Source: UBA2638 sp046293135
Lineage (GTDB): Bacteria; Pseudomonadota; Alphaproteobacteria; Micavibrionales; Micavibrionaceae
Assembly: GCA_046293135.1 (NCBI GenBank)
Contig: JBKBPR010000009.1
Span: forward strand, 1-35,691
Reading direction: 5' to 3'
DNA: 35,691 nucleotides
Shown in pieces: positions 24,704-33,554 of the stretch. A model generated the notes under the pieces. That model had not been told where the DNA came from and ran no database searches. It saw nothing but the letters and a program-made list of their open reading frames with translations. How positions within the stretch are numbered: the first letter of the stretch is position 1; each line of letters starts with the position of its first letter. Made by a program: the position numbers and the translations under genes.

Positions 24704-26617
24704 ATGCAGCGGCCTTCTTATATATCGGATGCGGATACGGATTCTAACAGTCCCAATTCTGATCCTCATCCTAGTTCCACCAGCAGCCCTGCGGAAGATA
24801 CTCGCCGTACGGAGATGAATATAAATTCTCTTTCGAATAAAAAATGGGTGATCCGTACCCCCGATTTTGATGAGATTGAATATATCGCCCGCAAGCATGA
24901 TCTTCCCGATTATATTGCGCGTCTGCTTCTTGTGCGCGGCGTTGAGAAAGAGGGTTTGAGCGCTTTTTTATCGCCGACGCTCAAGGACAATCTCCCCAGC
25001 CCGTTTTTGCTGCAAGATATGGAGGCGATGGCCGATTTTGTCGCTGATAAAATATTGAGCGGGGAAAAATTCGGGATTTTCGGCGATTTTGATGTGGACG
25101 GCGCAACCTCAACCGCAATTTTGTACCGCGTCTTGAGCGCCTACGGCCTTAGCGATATTTCGTTTTATATCCCAGACCGCCTGCGCGAGGGCTACGGGCC
25201 AAATATCAACGCAATGAAAGTCCTGAAAGAGCAGGGCGCACAGACCGTTTTTATCCTTGATTGCGGCAGCACTTCTCACGATGTTATCACCCAAGCCAAG
25301 CAGGATTTGGGGCTGGATATTATCGTTCTTGACCACCACCAGACCGAAGATAAGCTCCCGCCCGCTGATTTTATTATCAATCCGAAACGTGCGGAGGATA
25401 ATTCAGGGCTGGAGATGATGGCGGCGTGCGGCGTGACCTTCATGGCATGTATTGCGCTGAATGTGAAATTGCGCGAGCGTGATTACTTCAAATCCCGCGG
25501 GGTGAAAGAGCCTGATTTGCGGAGCTATCTTGATTTGCTTGCTCTCGGAACAGTCTGCGATATGGTGCCGCTGGTGGGGGTGAACCGCCTGTTCGTCAAG
25601 GCGGGATTCGGGCAGTTTCAATCCAGCGAAACTATAGGCCTTCAGCGCTTGATGGAGGTTGCGAAACTCTCCCCGCCGATCAACACTTATCATGCGGGGT
25701 TTGTGCTGGGGCCGCGCATCAATGCGGGTAGCCGCATTCACAAATCCGATCTGGGCGCGAAATTGCTCACAACCAATGACCCCGAAGAGGCGCTGAATAT
25801 CGCGTGGAGTCTCAATGATTGCAATGATAAGCGCAAGTCGATTCAGGAAACCATGGAGGCTGAAGCCATAGCCAAGGTCGAGCAATTCAACCTCCATGAA
25901 GATGCGGTGATTGTTGTGGATGATGCGGCGTGGCATTCGGGCTTGAGCGGCCTTGTCGCGGGCAAGCTCAAGGATAAATACGGCAAGCCAGCCTGCGTTG
26001 TGACTTATGCGCTCAATGCTGATGGCTCACGCGAGGGGCGCGGTTCAGGGCGTTCGATTATCGGGGTGAATATCGGTAAGGCGTTTATGAGCGCGGTTGA
26101 GCGCGAAATCCTGATCAAGGGCGGAGGTCACGCTATGGCGGGCGGCTTTACGCTTGATCCAGATCGGCTGGCGGATCTGCGCGCATTTTTGAACGCACAT
26201 ATTCAAGAGCAGCTGCAATCCGACCCAAGTTTGTATGATGAGGAATTACAGATTGATGCGCTGCTGACGATTTCGGGCGCGCAAAATATCGATCATGTCG
26301 AAGCCTTGGAACGCACGGTCGGGCCGTTCGGGCAAGACTGGCCGGAGCCGTTATTTGCCTTTCGGCGCGTCAAGATATTCTCCCCCGTTCTGCGCGGGGA
26401 AAAGCATGTCAGCTTTATGATGGCGTCCTCCGATGGCGGCGGGCGGATGAAGGCCATGGCCTTTAGCGCGCTTGATAAGCCCTATGGCGAGATATTGCTG
26501 AGCGGCGGGCAGCAGGGGAAAGCGTTCGATATTGCGGGTTATCTCAAAATCAATGACTGGCAGGGGCGGCGCTCGGTTGAATTGACGGTGAAGGACATCG
26601 CCATTTCTACAGAGTAA
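24704..26617 (+). CDS. recJ: Single-stranded-DNA-specific exonuclease RecJ
   Basis: 5'-3' exonuclease of the DHH superfamily acting in recombination and mismatch repair. The motifs occur in order: GDFDVDGATSTAILYR (DHH motif I), FILDCGS, VLDHHQTE (motif III), LALGTVCDMVPL, and the DHHA1 segment with GSGRSIIGVNI and GGGHAMAGGFTL. A C-terminal OB-like domain ends the 637 residues. The first 37 residues are Ser/Asp/Pro-rich and lack conservation; an internal ATG at 24815 (MNINSLSNKKW) could be the true start. It is convergent with hisI with only 13 bases between stops. Confidence 0.95.
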   Translation: MQRPSYISDADTDSNSPNSDPHPSSTSSPAEDTRRTEMNINSLSNKKWVIRTPDFDEIEYIARKHDLPDYIARLLLVRGVEKEGLSAFLSPTLKDNLPSPFLLQDMEAMADFVADKILSGEKFGIFGDFDVDGATSTAILYRVLSAYGLSDISFYIPDRLREGYGPNINAMKVLKEQGAQTVFILDCGSTSHDVITQAKQDLGLDIIVLDHHQTEDKLPPADFIINPKRAEDNSGLEMMAACGVTFMACIALNVKLRERDYFKSRGVKEPDLRSYLDLLALGTVCDMVPLVGVNRLFVKAGFGQFQSSETIGLQRLMEVAKLSPPINTYHAGFVLGPRINAGSRIHKSDLGAKLLTTNDPEEALNIAWSLNDCNDKRKSIQETMEAEAIAKVEQFNLHEDAVIVVDDAAWHSGLSGLVAGKLKDKYGKPACVVTYALNADGSREGRGSGRSIIGVNIGKAFMSAVEREILIKGGGHAMAGGFTLDPDRLADLRAFLNAHIQEQLQSDPSLYDEELQIDALLTISGAQNIDHVEALERTVGPFGQDWPEPLFAFRRVKIFSPVLRGEKHVSFMMASSDGGGRMKAMAFSALDKPYGEILLSGGQQGKAFDIAGYLKINDWQGRRSVELTVKDIAISTE

Positions 26618-26630
26618 AACAACCCTTACT

Positions 26631-27065
26631 TTATTCAAAAAACTCCAGCTTCACTGCGCTTTTATCTTTGCTGTCAGGAGGCAGAACCTTGCGGTAAAAA
26701 CAGCTTCTGCGGCCTGTGTGGCAACTCGTCTCAGCGGCGTGCTGCCCGTCATGCGTCGGCGATACAGGCATATCCACAACCGCCACCAGGCAATCCTGAT
26801 CGCAATCCACGCGCATCTCGACCAGTTTTTGCACCATTCCGCTGGTTGCGCCCTTGTGCCAAAGCTCTTGGCGTGAGCGCGACCAGTAATGCATCTCTCC
26901 GCTCGCCAGCGTGGCCTCAAGCGCCGCATCATTCATATAGGCCACCATCAAAACGGCTTGATCGATATGGCTGACAACAACGCAGGGAATAAGGCCGTTT
27001 GCATCGAATTTCGGGGAGAATTCAAGGCCTTCCTCATAGTTGGTTTTTTGTGGAGTATTGCTCAT
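26631..27065 (-). CDS. hisI: Phosphoribosyl-AMP cyclohydrolase
   Basis: Third step of histidine synthesis, opening the purine ring of phosphoribosyl-AMP. The 144-residue monofunctional form is typical of alphaproteobacteria. Key residues are MHYWSRSRQELWHKGATSG, the Mg-binding VDCDQDC (D87, D89, D91) and the zinc-associated SCHTGRRSCFYR (C115, C122). The neighbouring segment PVSPTHDGQHAAE makes the loop before CHTGRR a little longer than usual. No other his gene is nearby. It is divergent from the helicase gene. Confidence 0.95.
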   Translation of the reverse strand: MSNTPQKTNYEEGLEFSPKFDANGLIPCVVVSHIDQAVLMVAYMNDAALEATLASGEMHYWSRSRQELWHKGATSGMVQKLVEMRVDCDQDCLVAVVDMPVSPTHDGQHAAETSCHTGRRSCFYRKVLPPDSKDKSAVKLEFFE

Positions 27066-27090
27066 ATTGGCGGCTTGCCCTGATTAACTG

Positions 27091-27118
27091 TTGATTTTTG
27101 TGAATTGTGCTATATAAA
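27091..27118 (+). promoter_or_regulatory. Candidate promoter of the DEAD-box helicase gene
   Basis: TTGATT (27091-27096), a 16-base spacer and TATAAA (27113-27118) point toward the helicase. The -10 region sits inside a small palindrome, GTGCT (27107-27111) and AGCAC (27118-27122), a possible operator. The leader would be about 50 bases, with no clear ribosome site before the ATG. Confidence 0.4.
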
Positions 27119-27175
27119 GCACTCACACATATATGTTATATTTTTACCCGTTAGATGCAATAATTTAGTAATTTC

Positions 27176-28552
27176 ATGTCATTGGAAAATCTTTCATTTC
27201 AGGATTTGGGTCTTAGCCCCAATATTCTTAAAGCACTGGATGAGTGCGGATATAAAACACCGACCCCCATTCAGGAAAAGGCCATCCCCGCCATTTTGAT
27301 GATGCGGGATGTTGTCGGATTGGCGCAAACCGGAACCGGAAAAACCGCGAGTTTTACACTGCCGATGCTTGAGATTCTGGCTGATGGCCGCGCCAAGGCG
27401 CGTATGCCGCGCTCGCTCATCCTCAGCCCGACGCGTGAGCTGGCCGCCCAGATCGCCGATAATTTCGACACACACGGCAAATATTCCAAGCTGACAAAGG
27501 CTTTGCTGGTTGGCGGCACATCAATGGATGAGCAAATAAAAATTCTGGAGCGCGGCGCCGATGTGTTGATTGCAACGCCGGGGCGTTTTCTCGATTTGTT
27601 CGAGCGCGGGAATATCTTGCTGACCGATATCAAGATTTTCGTGATTGATGAGGCCGATAAGATGATGGATATGGGCTTTATCCCTGACATCACCAAGATC
27701 GCAAGCCTGCTGCCGCCCATTCGTCAGACATTATTATTCTCGGCGACGATGCCGCCTGAGATTCGCAAGCTGACCGAAAAATTCCAGAGCAGCCCGAAAG
27801 AGGTTTCCGTCAATCCGCCTGCTGAAACGGCCAAGACGATCAAACAATTCCTGGTGATGAGTGCGCCCAAACAAAAGCGCGATACGTTGCTGGAGGTTAT
27901 TAAAACCGAAAACGTCGCCAATGCGTTTATCTTTTGTAACCGCAAACGCGATATTGACGGGCTGGCGGTTTACCTGAAATCCAAGGGCTTCGCGGCGGCG
28001 GGGCTGCATGGTGATATGAACCAGTCACAGCGCACCGAAACGCTGGGGCGGTTTAAATCCAATGAGATCAGCCTGCTGGTTTGCAGCGATGTGGCCGCGC
28101 GCGGTATTGATATTCAGGGCGTTTCGCATGTGTTCAACTTTGATGTGCCGCTCAACGCCGATGATTACGTGCACCGCATTGGCCGCACAGGCCGCGCCGG
28201 AAAAGAGGGGCGGGCGTGGATGATTGCGACACCTTCCGAGGATAAGCAGCTTACCGCCATTCAAAAACTGACCAAAAACCAGATTGAAACGGTTGAGGTC
28301 GGGAAGGGCGCAAAAAGCTCTCAAGGTGCTACCAAAAGCGTCCAAAACAACAAAGACCACAAAGACGATAAGCGCAATTCAGAGCCAAAAAGCGTCAAGC
28401 CTTCAAAGCCAAAGCATGAGCAAAAGCCTGAACAAAGGCACGAGCAAGCGCAAAAGTCGCGCTCCGCCAAACAAGAGCCACGCGAGAGCGGCGACCAAAA
28501 TACCAAAGGCTTTGGCGAGGAAATGCCAGCATTTTTTGTCAATAAAAATTAA
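27176..28552 (+). CDS. DEAD-box ATP-dependent RNA helicase (RhlE-like)
   Basis: Unwinds or remodels RNA in ribosome assembly or mRNA decay. The two RecA-like domains are complete: Q motif (F8, PTPIQ to Q33), Walker A AQTGTGKT (50-57), PTRELAAQ, GG, TPGR, DEAD in VIDEADKMMDMGF, SAT, then HGDMNQSQR, DVAARGIDI and HRIGRTGRAG. The last 75 residues are a Lys/Glu/Gln-rich disordered tail, common in RhlE/DbpA-type proteins and probably RNA-binding. Closest by pattern to RhlE, but assignment to a subgroup needs a tree. It is separated from lptD by 48 bases and may be co-transcribed with it. Confidence 0.93.
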   Translation: MSLENLSFQDLGLSPNILKALDECGYKTPTPIQEKAIPAILMMRDVVGLAQTGTGKTASFTLPMLEILADGRAKARMPRSLILSPTRELAAQIADNFDTHGKYSKLTKALLVGGTSMDEQIKILERGADVLIATPGRFLDLFERGNILLTDIKIFVIDEADKMMDMGFIPDITKIASLLPPIRQTLLFSATMPPEIRKLTEKFQSSPKEVSVNPPAETAKTIKQFLVMSAPKQKRDTLLEVIKTENVANAFIFCNRKRDIDGLAVYLKSKGFAAAGLHGDMNQSQRTETLGRFKSNEISLLVCSDVAARGIDIQGVSHVFNFDVPLNADDYVHRIGRTGRAGKEGRAWMIATPSEDKQLTAIQKLTKNQIETVEVGKGAKSSQGATKSVQNNKDHKDDKRNSEPKSVKPSKPKHEQKPEQRHEQAQKSRSAKQEPRESGDQNTKGFGEEMPAFFVNKN

Positions 28553-28600
28553 ATCTGCAAATTCCCACTTCGCAAATGCCATGGCGGGTTGTAAGGTTAC

Positions 28601-31201
28601 ATGAATTCAAACCTTATCGCGCTCATGTTACTCAAAACCTGTAAATTTCTGTTTCTTTCGGCCGGCGTTTCTCTTATCCCCGTGCATATGGCGCATGCCC
28701 AGCTTTTGACAGGCTTTGGCGAATCTGTTGCGCCGAAGGCTCAAGAGCCTCAATCTCAAATTGCACAGGAAGAGGTTTTAGGGGATACAGCTTGGTCTGC
28801 TCCGTTAACTCAGTTGCAGCCTATAGCGATGGCCTCTTCGGAAGCTTCAGCAACATCTATGGCATCGCCAAAAAATAATCCTGTTGAAAGCTCTCAAGGC
28901 GGCCTATTAACGGGGTTCGGTGAAATATTTGAGCCTGCACAACGAATTCCAGAAATGTCAGCCGCGCAGCCCGTAGCGCCTTCGCCATCAGAGCTTTCTC
29001 GGTTCCCGCTGACATCGCCTTTTCCATCCGCGCAGCCTGATCTATCAAATCCCGTTGACCTGCAAGCCGATTACCTGACCAATGATGAGAATACGAATAC
29101 GGTTACGGCGTTCGGGAATGTGATGATGATGCAAGATGACCGCATTTTGCGCGCGGACGAGATCAGCTATAACACCGCATCCGACCGCGTGATTGCCCGC
29201 GGGCATGTCGTGCTTAACGAGCCGAGCGGCGATATTCACACCGCGGATGAGGTTGAGCTGACTGATTCTATGAAATCAGGCTTTGTGGAGAGGTTGGAAT
29301 CGATTTTGGCCGATGGCTCACGCTTTACGGCGGCGCGGGGGCGGCGCGAAAACGCGCAAAGAATTATCATGAGTGATGCGAGCTATACCGCATGTGACCC
29401 ATGCAAAAGCGATCCTGACAAGCCGCTGACATGGCGGCTGCGCGCATCCGAGGTCACACATCACGAGGAGGAGCAGCGCATTTCCTATCGCAATGCACGG
29501 CTTGAAATGTGGGGTGTGCCGGTGCTTTACACGCCGTATTTTTCGCATCCGGACGGCAGTGTCGAGCAAAAAAGCGGTTTTTTAACGCCAGAATTTGGAA
29601 TAGACAGCCAACTTGGTGTGAATGCGGGAACACGCTATTACTGGGGAATCGCGCCGGATAAGGATGCGACAATCGGTCTTAGGGCTTTTTCTAAACAGCT
29701 ACCGCTTGTGACGGCGGAATGGCGGCAACGTTGGGATAATGCGTCTTTGCGGGCGCAAGGCGGCGTTACATATTCCGAGCGGCGCGATAAGGTTGGCGGG
29801 CAAAATCTAACGGTTGATGAAGAATTGCGCGGTCATGTTTTTGCTGACGGCTTGGTTGATATTAACGACAAATGGCGCGGAGGTCTGAAGCTCGAATACG
29901 CTTCGGACGATCAATATATGCGCCAATATGATTTCAGCAAAAAAGACGTTTTGAGCAATGAGTTATATGCTGAGCGCTTTTCAGGGCGCAATTATAGCGC
30001 TGTCAGGTTCTTGGCGTTTCAGGACGTCCGCGTCGGGCAATTGCGCAATAACAACCAGCCGCAAATCCTCCCCGAGGTCACATCAAGCTGGGTTGGCGAG
30101 CCTGATTCCGTTCCGATTATTGGCGGGCGTTGGCAAATCGACGGCTCGATGTTGGGCTTGCACCGCGAAGGGTCGGGGGCGGATATGGGGCGCGCCAGTT
30201 TGGAAACCTCTTGGCATCGTAGATTGGTCTCTGATTACGGTCTTTTGACCACTCTGGACGGCAGTTTGCGCGGCGATGTTTATACGCTGACCAACCAGCC
30301 CGCAACCCAGCCTAGAGGCGACAGCTATACCACCAGCCGCTTGTTTCCGCAATTCCACACCCAGAGCAGTTATCCGATCGCCCGTAATTTTGAGCGCTTT
30401 CAATATGTGATTGAGCCTGTGGCCTCTTTAACGCTCGCTCCGCGCCTTAATAAAAACAGTATCGTTCCGAACGAGGACAGTCAGGACGTGCAAATTGACA
30501 GCGCCAATTTGTTCAACCCCAACCGCTTCCCCGGCTATGACCGCATAGAGGATAAATCGCGCGTGACTTACGGAATGCGTAACAGCCTGTTCGGGCATGA
30601 CGGCAGCGCATTCGAAGCATTTCTGGGGCAAAGCTATAGACTTGATAATGACAATAATCCTTTCCCCGTCGGTTCAGGTCTTGAAAATCAAAAATCGGAT
30701 TATGTCGGCGATATTTACATGAATTACCGCGGCAAATACGGGTTGAATTATCGTTTTCAATACGGGTCTGAAACGCTCAAATCCCGCCGCCACGAAATTG
30801 ATGCAACGGCTACGATCGGCAAGCTCAGCCTGTCCTCAACCTATTTGTATACGGCGGCTGTTCAAGGAACGGGGATCAATAACAGCCGTGAACAATTGGG
30901 CGCGAATGCGGGATATTTCCTGACGGATAATTGGCGCATCAATGGTGGAGCGGTTCAGGATTTAGGGGTTAATTCAGGACTTCGTTACGCCTATGGCGGG
31001 CTGGATTATTTCGGTCAGTGTCTGACATGGTCAACCCGCCTTGAGCGAAACCTTACCGATGATGCATCAGGAAACAGCAATACAGCGCTGACATTCCGTA
31101 TCGGTCTTCGTAACCTTGGCGAGTTCCAGTCCTCTGCCATTGAAATCGCCACGACCGAAGCTAGAGATTCTATATCGTCTTCTTCATCAATAGCGCCTTA
31201 A
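28601..31201 (+). CDS. lptD: LPS-assembly protein LptD
   Basis: Outer-membrane barrel that inserts lipopolysaccharide, working with LptE. The 866-residue protein has a signal peptide (about 1-33, ending AHA), a long Pro/Ser-rich linker, an OstA/LptA-like jellyroll beginning near residue 150 (PVDLQADYLTNDENTNTVTA) and the C-terminal barrel (RLEMWGVPVLYTPYFSHPDG onward). Cysteines in TACDPC and FGQCLTW could form the disulfides known in this family. The linker contains LLTGFGE twice (35-41 and 102-108), which I do not know from other LptD proteins. Ribosome site AAGG precedes the ATG. The direct repeat GCCTTAAAA follows the stop. Confidence 0.93.
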   Translation: MNSNLIALMLLKTCKFLFLSAGVSLIPVHMAHAQLLTGFGESVAPKAQEPQSQIAQEEVLGDTAWSAPLTQLQPIAMASSEASATSMASPKNNPVESSQGGLLTGFGEIFEPAQRIPEMSAAQPVAPSPSELSRFPLTSPFPSAQPDLSNPVDLQADYLTNDENTNTVTAFGNVMMMQDDRILRADEISYNTASDRVIARGHVVLNEPSGDIHTADEVELTDSMKSGFVERLESILADGSRFTAARGRRENAQRIIMSDASYTACDPCKSDPDKPLTWRLRASEVTHHEEEQRISYRNARLEMWGVPVLYTPYFSHPDGSVEQKSGFLTPEFGIDSQLGVNAGTRYYWGIAPDKDATIGLRAFSKQLPLVTAEWRQRWDNASLRAQGGVTYSERRDKVGGQNLTVDEELRGHVFADGLVDINDKWRGGLKLEYASDDQYMRQYDFSKKDVLSNELYAERFSGRNYSAVRFLAFQDVRVGQLRNNNQPQILPEVTSSWVGEPDSVPIIGGRWQIDGSMLGLHREGSGADMGRASLETSWHRRLVSDYGLLTTLDGSLRGDVYTLTNQPATQPRGDSYTTSRLFPQFHTQSSYPIARNFERFQYVIEPVASLTLAPRLNKNSIVPNEDSQDVQIDSANLFNPNRFPGYDRIEDKSRVTYGMRNSLFGHDGSAFEAFLGQSYRLDNDNNPFPVGSGLENQKSDYVGDIYMNYRGKYGLNYRFQYGSETLKSRRHEIDATATIGKLSLSSTYLYTAAVQGTGINNSREQLGANAGYFLTDNWRINGGAVQDLGVNSGLRYAYGGLDYFGQCLTWSTRLERNLTDDASGNSNTALTFRIGLRNLGEFQSSAIEIATTEARDSISSSSSIAP

Positions 31202-31230
31202 AAGCCTTAAAAGCCTTATAGAGTAAAAAT

Positions 31231-31881
31231 CTAAAGCGTACCGAACAAACGGTCGCCGGCATCGCCCAATCCGGGGACGATATAAGCTTTTTCATTCAGC
31301 TTTTCATCGAGCGCCGCCGTGTAAACGGGAATATCGGCATAGGATTTGCGGAAAACAGCAACCCCTTCCGGCGCGGCGACCAGAGCCATGAACATCACAT
31401 TGCTCGGCTTCACGCCATGGCGTTCCAAAACCTGAACCGCGTGAACGGCGGAATTTCCAGTGGCCAGCATCGGGTCAACCAGAATGAATTTGCGGTTTTT
31501 TGCGCTCGGCAGCTTCACCAGATATTCATGCGGCTGGTGGGTTTCGTGGTCACGATACAGCCCGATATGCCCGATCACGGCGGATGGCATAAGTTCGTTC
31601 AGCCCCTCGCTCATCCCCAATCCGGCACGTAAAATCGGCACAATCGCTGGGCGATCACCGTCCAGAACGGGCGCATCCATCATCGTCAGCGGCGTTTCGA
31701 TCTTGCGGGTGGTCAGCGCCAGCCCGCGCGTAATCTCATACCCCATCAACAGCGAAATTTCCTTAAGATAGGCGCGGAACTGCTTTTGCTCGCAGCCCTT
31801 AAACCGCATCATCGAGAGCTTATGCTGCACCAACGGGTGATCGACAATAAAAAGATTTTTGAAATCAGGATGCTCTATCAT
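31231..31881 (-). CDS. upp: Uracil phosphoribosyltransferase
   Basis: Salvage enzyme making UMP from uracil and PRPP. The 216-residue protein has FIVDHPLVQHKLSMMR, GYEITRGLALTTRKIETPL, PILRAGLGMSEGL and the PRPP loop ILVDPMLATGNSA (D136). The ATG at 31881 gives a length near the usual 208-216; an in-frame GTG at 31929 would add 16 residues without better family match, and neither start has a clear ribosome site. It is convergent with lptD (29 bases between stops) and divergent from pdhC. Confidence 0.95.
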   Translation of the reverse strand: MIEHPDFKNLFIVDHPLVQHKLSMMRFKGCEQKQFRAYLKEISLLMGYEITRGLALTTRKIETPLTMMDAPVLDGDRPAIVPILRAGLGMSEGLNELMPSAVIGHIGLYRDHETHQPHEYLVKLPSAKNRKFILVDPMLATGNSAVHAVQVLERHGVKPSNVMFMALVAAPEGVAVFRKSYADIPVYTAALDEKLNEKAYIVPGLGDAGDRLFGTL

Positions 31882-31963
31882 GCCAAGCACAGTAGTCAGC
31901 CGCCTGAATTTTGGCAAGCGCTTCGACACTTTGGCCTTTATTTTTTAGTGCAAATGCCCTAAA

Positions 31964-31989
31964 AAAACAGATCAGGCCTGATCTGTTTT
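31964..31989. promoter_or_regulatory. Perfect 26-bp palindrome upstream of pdhC
   Basis: The two 13-base halves, AAAACAGATCAGG and its exact complement, meet without a spacer between 31976 and 31977. It lies 20 bases before the pdhC ATG and 82 bases from the upp start, in their shared divergent region. That position suggests an operator for a dimeric regulator. As RNA it could also form an 11-bp hairpin with a GGCC loop, but only four T residues follow, so a terminator role is less likely. Confidence 0.75.
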
Positions 31990-32009
31990 CAAACCAAGGA
32001 TAAAAAAGA

Positions 32010-33368
32010 ATGCCGACCCCGATCACCATGCCCGCCCTTTCCCCGACCATGACCGAAGGCACTTTGGCCAAATGGCTCAAGAAGGAGGGCGATATTGTTT
32101 CCTCAGGCGATGTGATTGCCGAGATTGAAACCGATAAGGCAACGATGGAGGTTGAGGCCGTTGATGAGGGCAAGATTGCCAAAATCCTGATCGCTGCGGG
32201 TACGGAAAATGTGCCTGTGAATGAAGTGATTGCGCTGCTACTTGAAGAAGGTGAAGACGAAAGCGCGCTGTCTGGGTTTGAGGCGGGCAAGGCCGCAGAG
32301 TCAAAACCTGCCGCTAGCGACGCGCCGCAACAGGCGCAAGAGCAAAGCGCAGCCCAGAGCGCCGCCGCGCCATCAGCGTCTAAAGATTCTAACGCTTCCA
32401 ATTCCGCTAATTCTTCGGGCGCTTCAAGCACTCAAAAATCGGATGGCCGTGTTTTTGCCTCGCCTTTGGCCAAGCGCATTGCTGCCCAAGCGGGGGTTGA
32501 TCTCTCAAAGGTGACGGGCACAGGGCCGCATGGCCGTATCGTCAAGGAAGATGTCGAAAAGGCGCAAAAATCAGGCACGGCGGGCGCTGCGAATACTGCT
32601 TCTGGCTCTGCTGCTGGCGCAAAACCAAGCGCCCCGACCGCGCAAGGCCCTGATGCCAAGGCTTTGGCCGATATGCTGGGGATGGAATATTCTGAAATTC
32701 CGAACAACAATATCAAAAAGGTAACGGCGCGCCGCCTGTTGGAAGCCAAGCAAACCATTCCGCATTTCTATCTCACGGTTGAATGTGTGCTTGATAATTT
32801 GCTGGCCGCGCGTGAGGAATTGAACGCACAAGCCAACGGCGCTTATAAGATTTCGGTTAATGATTTTGTCATCAAGGCTTCGGCAATGGCGCTTCATGCT
32901 TATCCTGCAGCCAATGTGTCATGGACGGATGCGGCGTTGTTGCAATACAAACATGCCGATATTTCGGTGGCGGTTGCAACGCCGAACGGCCTGATTACGC
33001 CGATCATCAAAAAGGCGGAAACCAAGGGGTTGGCCGAAATCTCGCAGGAGATGAAAGATCTCGCCGGACGCGCCCGTGAAGGCAAGCTCAAGCCGGAGGA
33101 ATTTCAGGGCGGGACATTCTCGATTTCCAATCTCGGTATGTTCGGGGTGCAGGAATTTAACGCCATCGTCAATCCACCGCAAAGCTGTATTCTTGCGGTC
33201 GGGGCGGGCATTCAAAAGCCTGTCGTGGTGAATGGTCAGCTTGAGATTAAAACTGTTATGAGCGTGACGCTTTCCACCGATCACCGCAGTGTTGATGGCG
33301 CGGTCGGGGCGGAATTCTTGCAATATCTCAAGCGTTACATTGAAAATCCGGTCAGTATGCTGGTGTAA
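32010..33368 (+). CDS. pdhC: Pyruvate dehydrogenase E2 (dihydrolipoamide acetyltransferase)
   Basis: Core subunit of the pyruvate dehydrogenase complex; transfers acetyl groups from its lipoyl arm to CoA. The 452 residues hold one lipoyl domain (IETDKATMEVEAV, lipoyl K43), an Ala/Ser-rich linker, a peripheral subunit-binding domain (FASPLAKRIAAQAGVDLSKV, then GTGPHGRIVKEDVE), a second Ala-rich linker and the catalytic domain with STDHRSVDGAVGAEFL near the end. A single lipoyl domain and the PTPITMPALSPTMTEG start match the alphaproteobacterial PDH type. pdhA and pdhB are not adjacent upstream, where upp is instead; they must be elsewhere. AAGGA lies upstream of the ATG. Confidence 0.96.
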   Translation: MPTPITMPALSPTMTEGTLAKWLKKEGDIVSSGDVIAEIETDKATMEVEAVDEGKIAKILIAAGTENVPVNEVIALLLEEGEDESALSGFEAGKAAESKPAASDAPQQAQEQSAAQSAAAPSASKDSNASNSANSSGASSTQKSDGRVFASPLAKRIAAQAGVDLSKVTGTGPHGRIVKEDVEKAQKSGTAGAANTASGSAAGAKPSAPTAQGPDAKALADMLGMEYSEIPNNNIKKVTARRLLEAKQTIPHFYLTVECVLDNLLAAREELNAQANGAYKISVNDFVIKASAMALHAYPAANVSWTDAALLQYKHADISVAVATPNGLITPIIKKAETKGLAEISQEMKDLAGRAREGKLKPEEFQGGTFSISNLGMFGVQEFNAIVNPPQSCILAVGAGIQKPVVVNGQLEIKTVMSVTLSTDHRSVDGAVGAEFLQYLKRYIENPVSMLV

Positions 33369-33410
33369 GTTTTTATAAAAGCAGAAGGTCATTACAGGGA
33401 GTTGTCACAA

Positions 33411-33554
33411 ATGAAAAAAATGAAATTTTTGAAATTCGCTTTAGCGTTGATTTTTGTGGTCGGTTTGAGCGCATGTCAGCAGCATCATCCGAAACATCCG
33501 CATGCGGGTGGTGGGTTCTGCCCGCCGGGTCATGCAAAGAAAGGCAATTGCTGA
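33411..33554 (+). CDS. Small His-rich lipoprotein, 47 residues
   Basis: The ATG at 33411 is preceded by AGGGAG at a suitable distance and starts a 47-residue frame. The N-terminus MKKMKFLKFALALIFVVGLS is a lipoprotein signal with lipobox LSAC (C22). The mature peptide of 26 residues begins CQQHHPKHPHAGGG and has four His and two further Cys (FCPP and the final NC), a composition suggesting metal binding. No family is recognised. The stop overlaps the next start (TGATG), so the two genes are translated together. Short, but signal, ribosome site and coupling all support a real gene. Confidence 0.75.
   Translation: MKKMKFLKFALALIFVVGLSACQQHHPKHPHAGGGFCPPGHAKKGNC

Noticed and set aside
23621..24898. 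425-codon minus-strand frame opposite glpX and the recJ start
   Set aside because: Antisense shadow of two conserved genes, with biased composition (His/Arg/Ile-rich) and no family signature.
33473..33553. Upstream extension of the DUF2384-like gene
   Set aside because: The extra 27 codons lie inside the lipoprotein gene in another frame; the ATG at 33554 overlaps its stop as expected for coupling.
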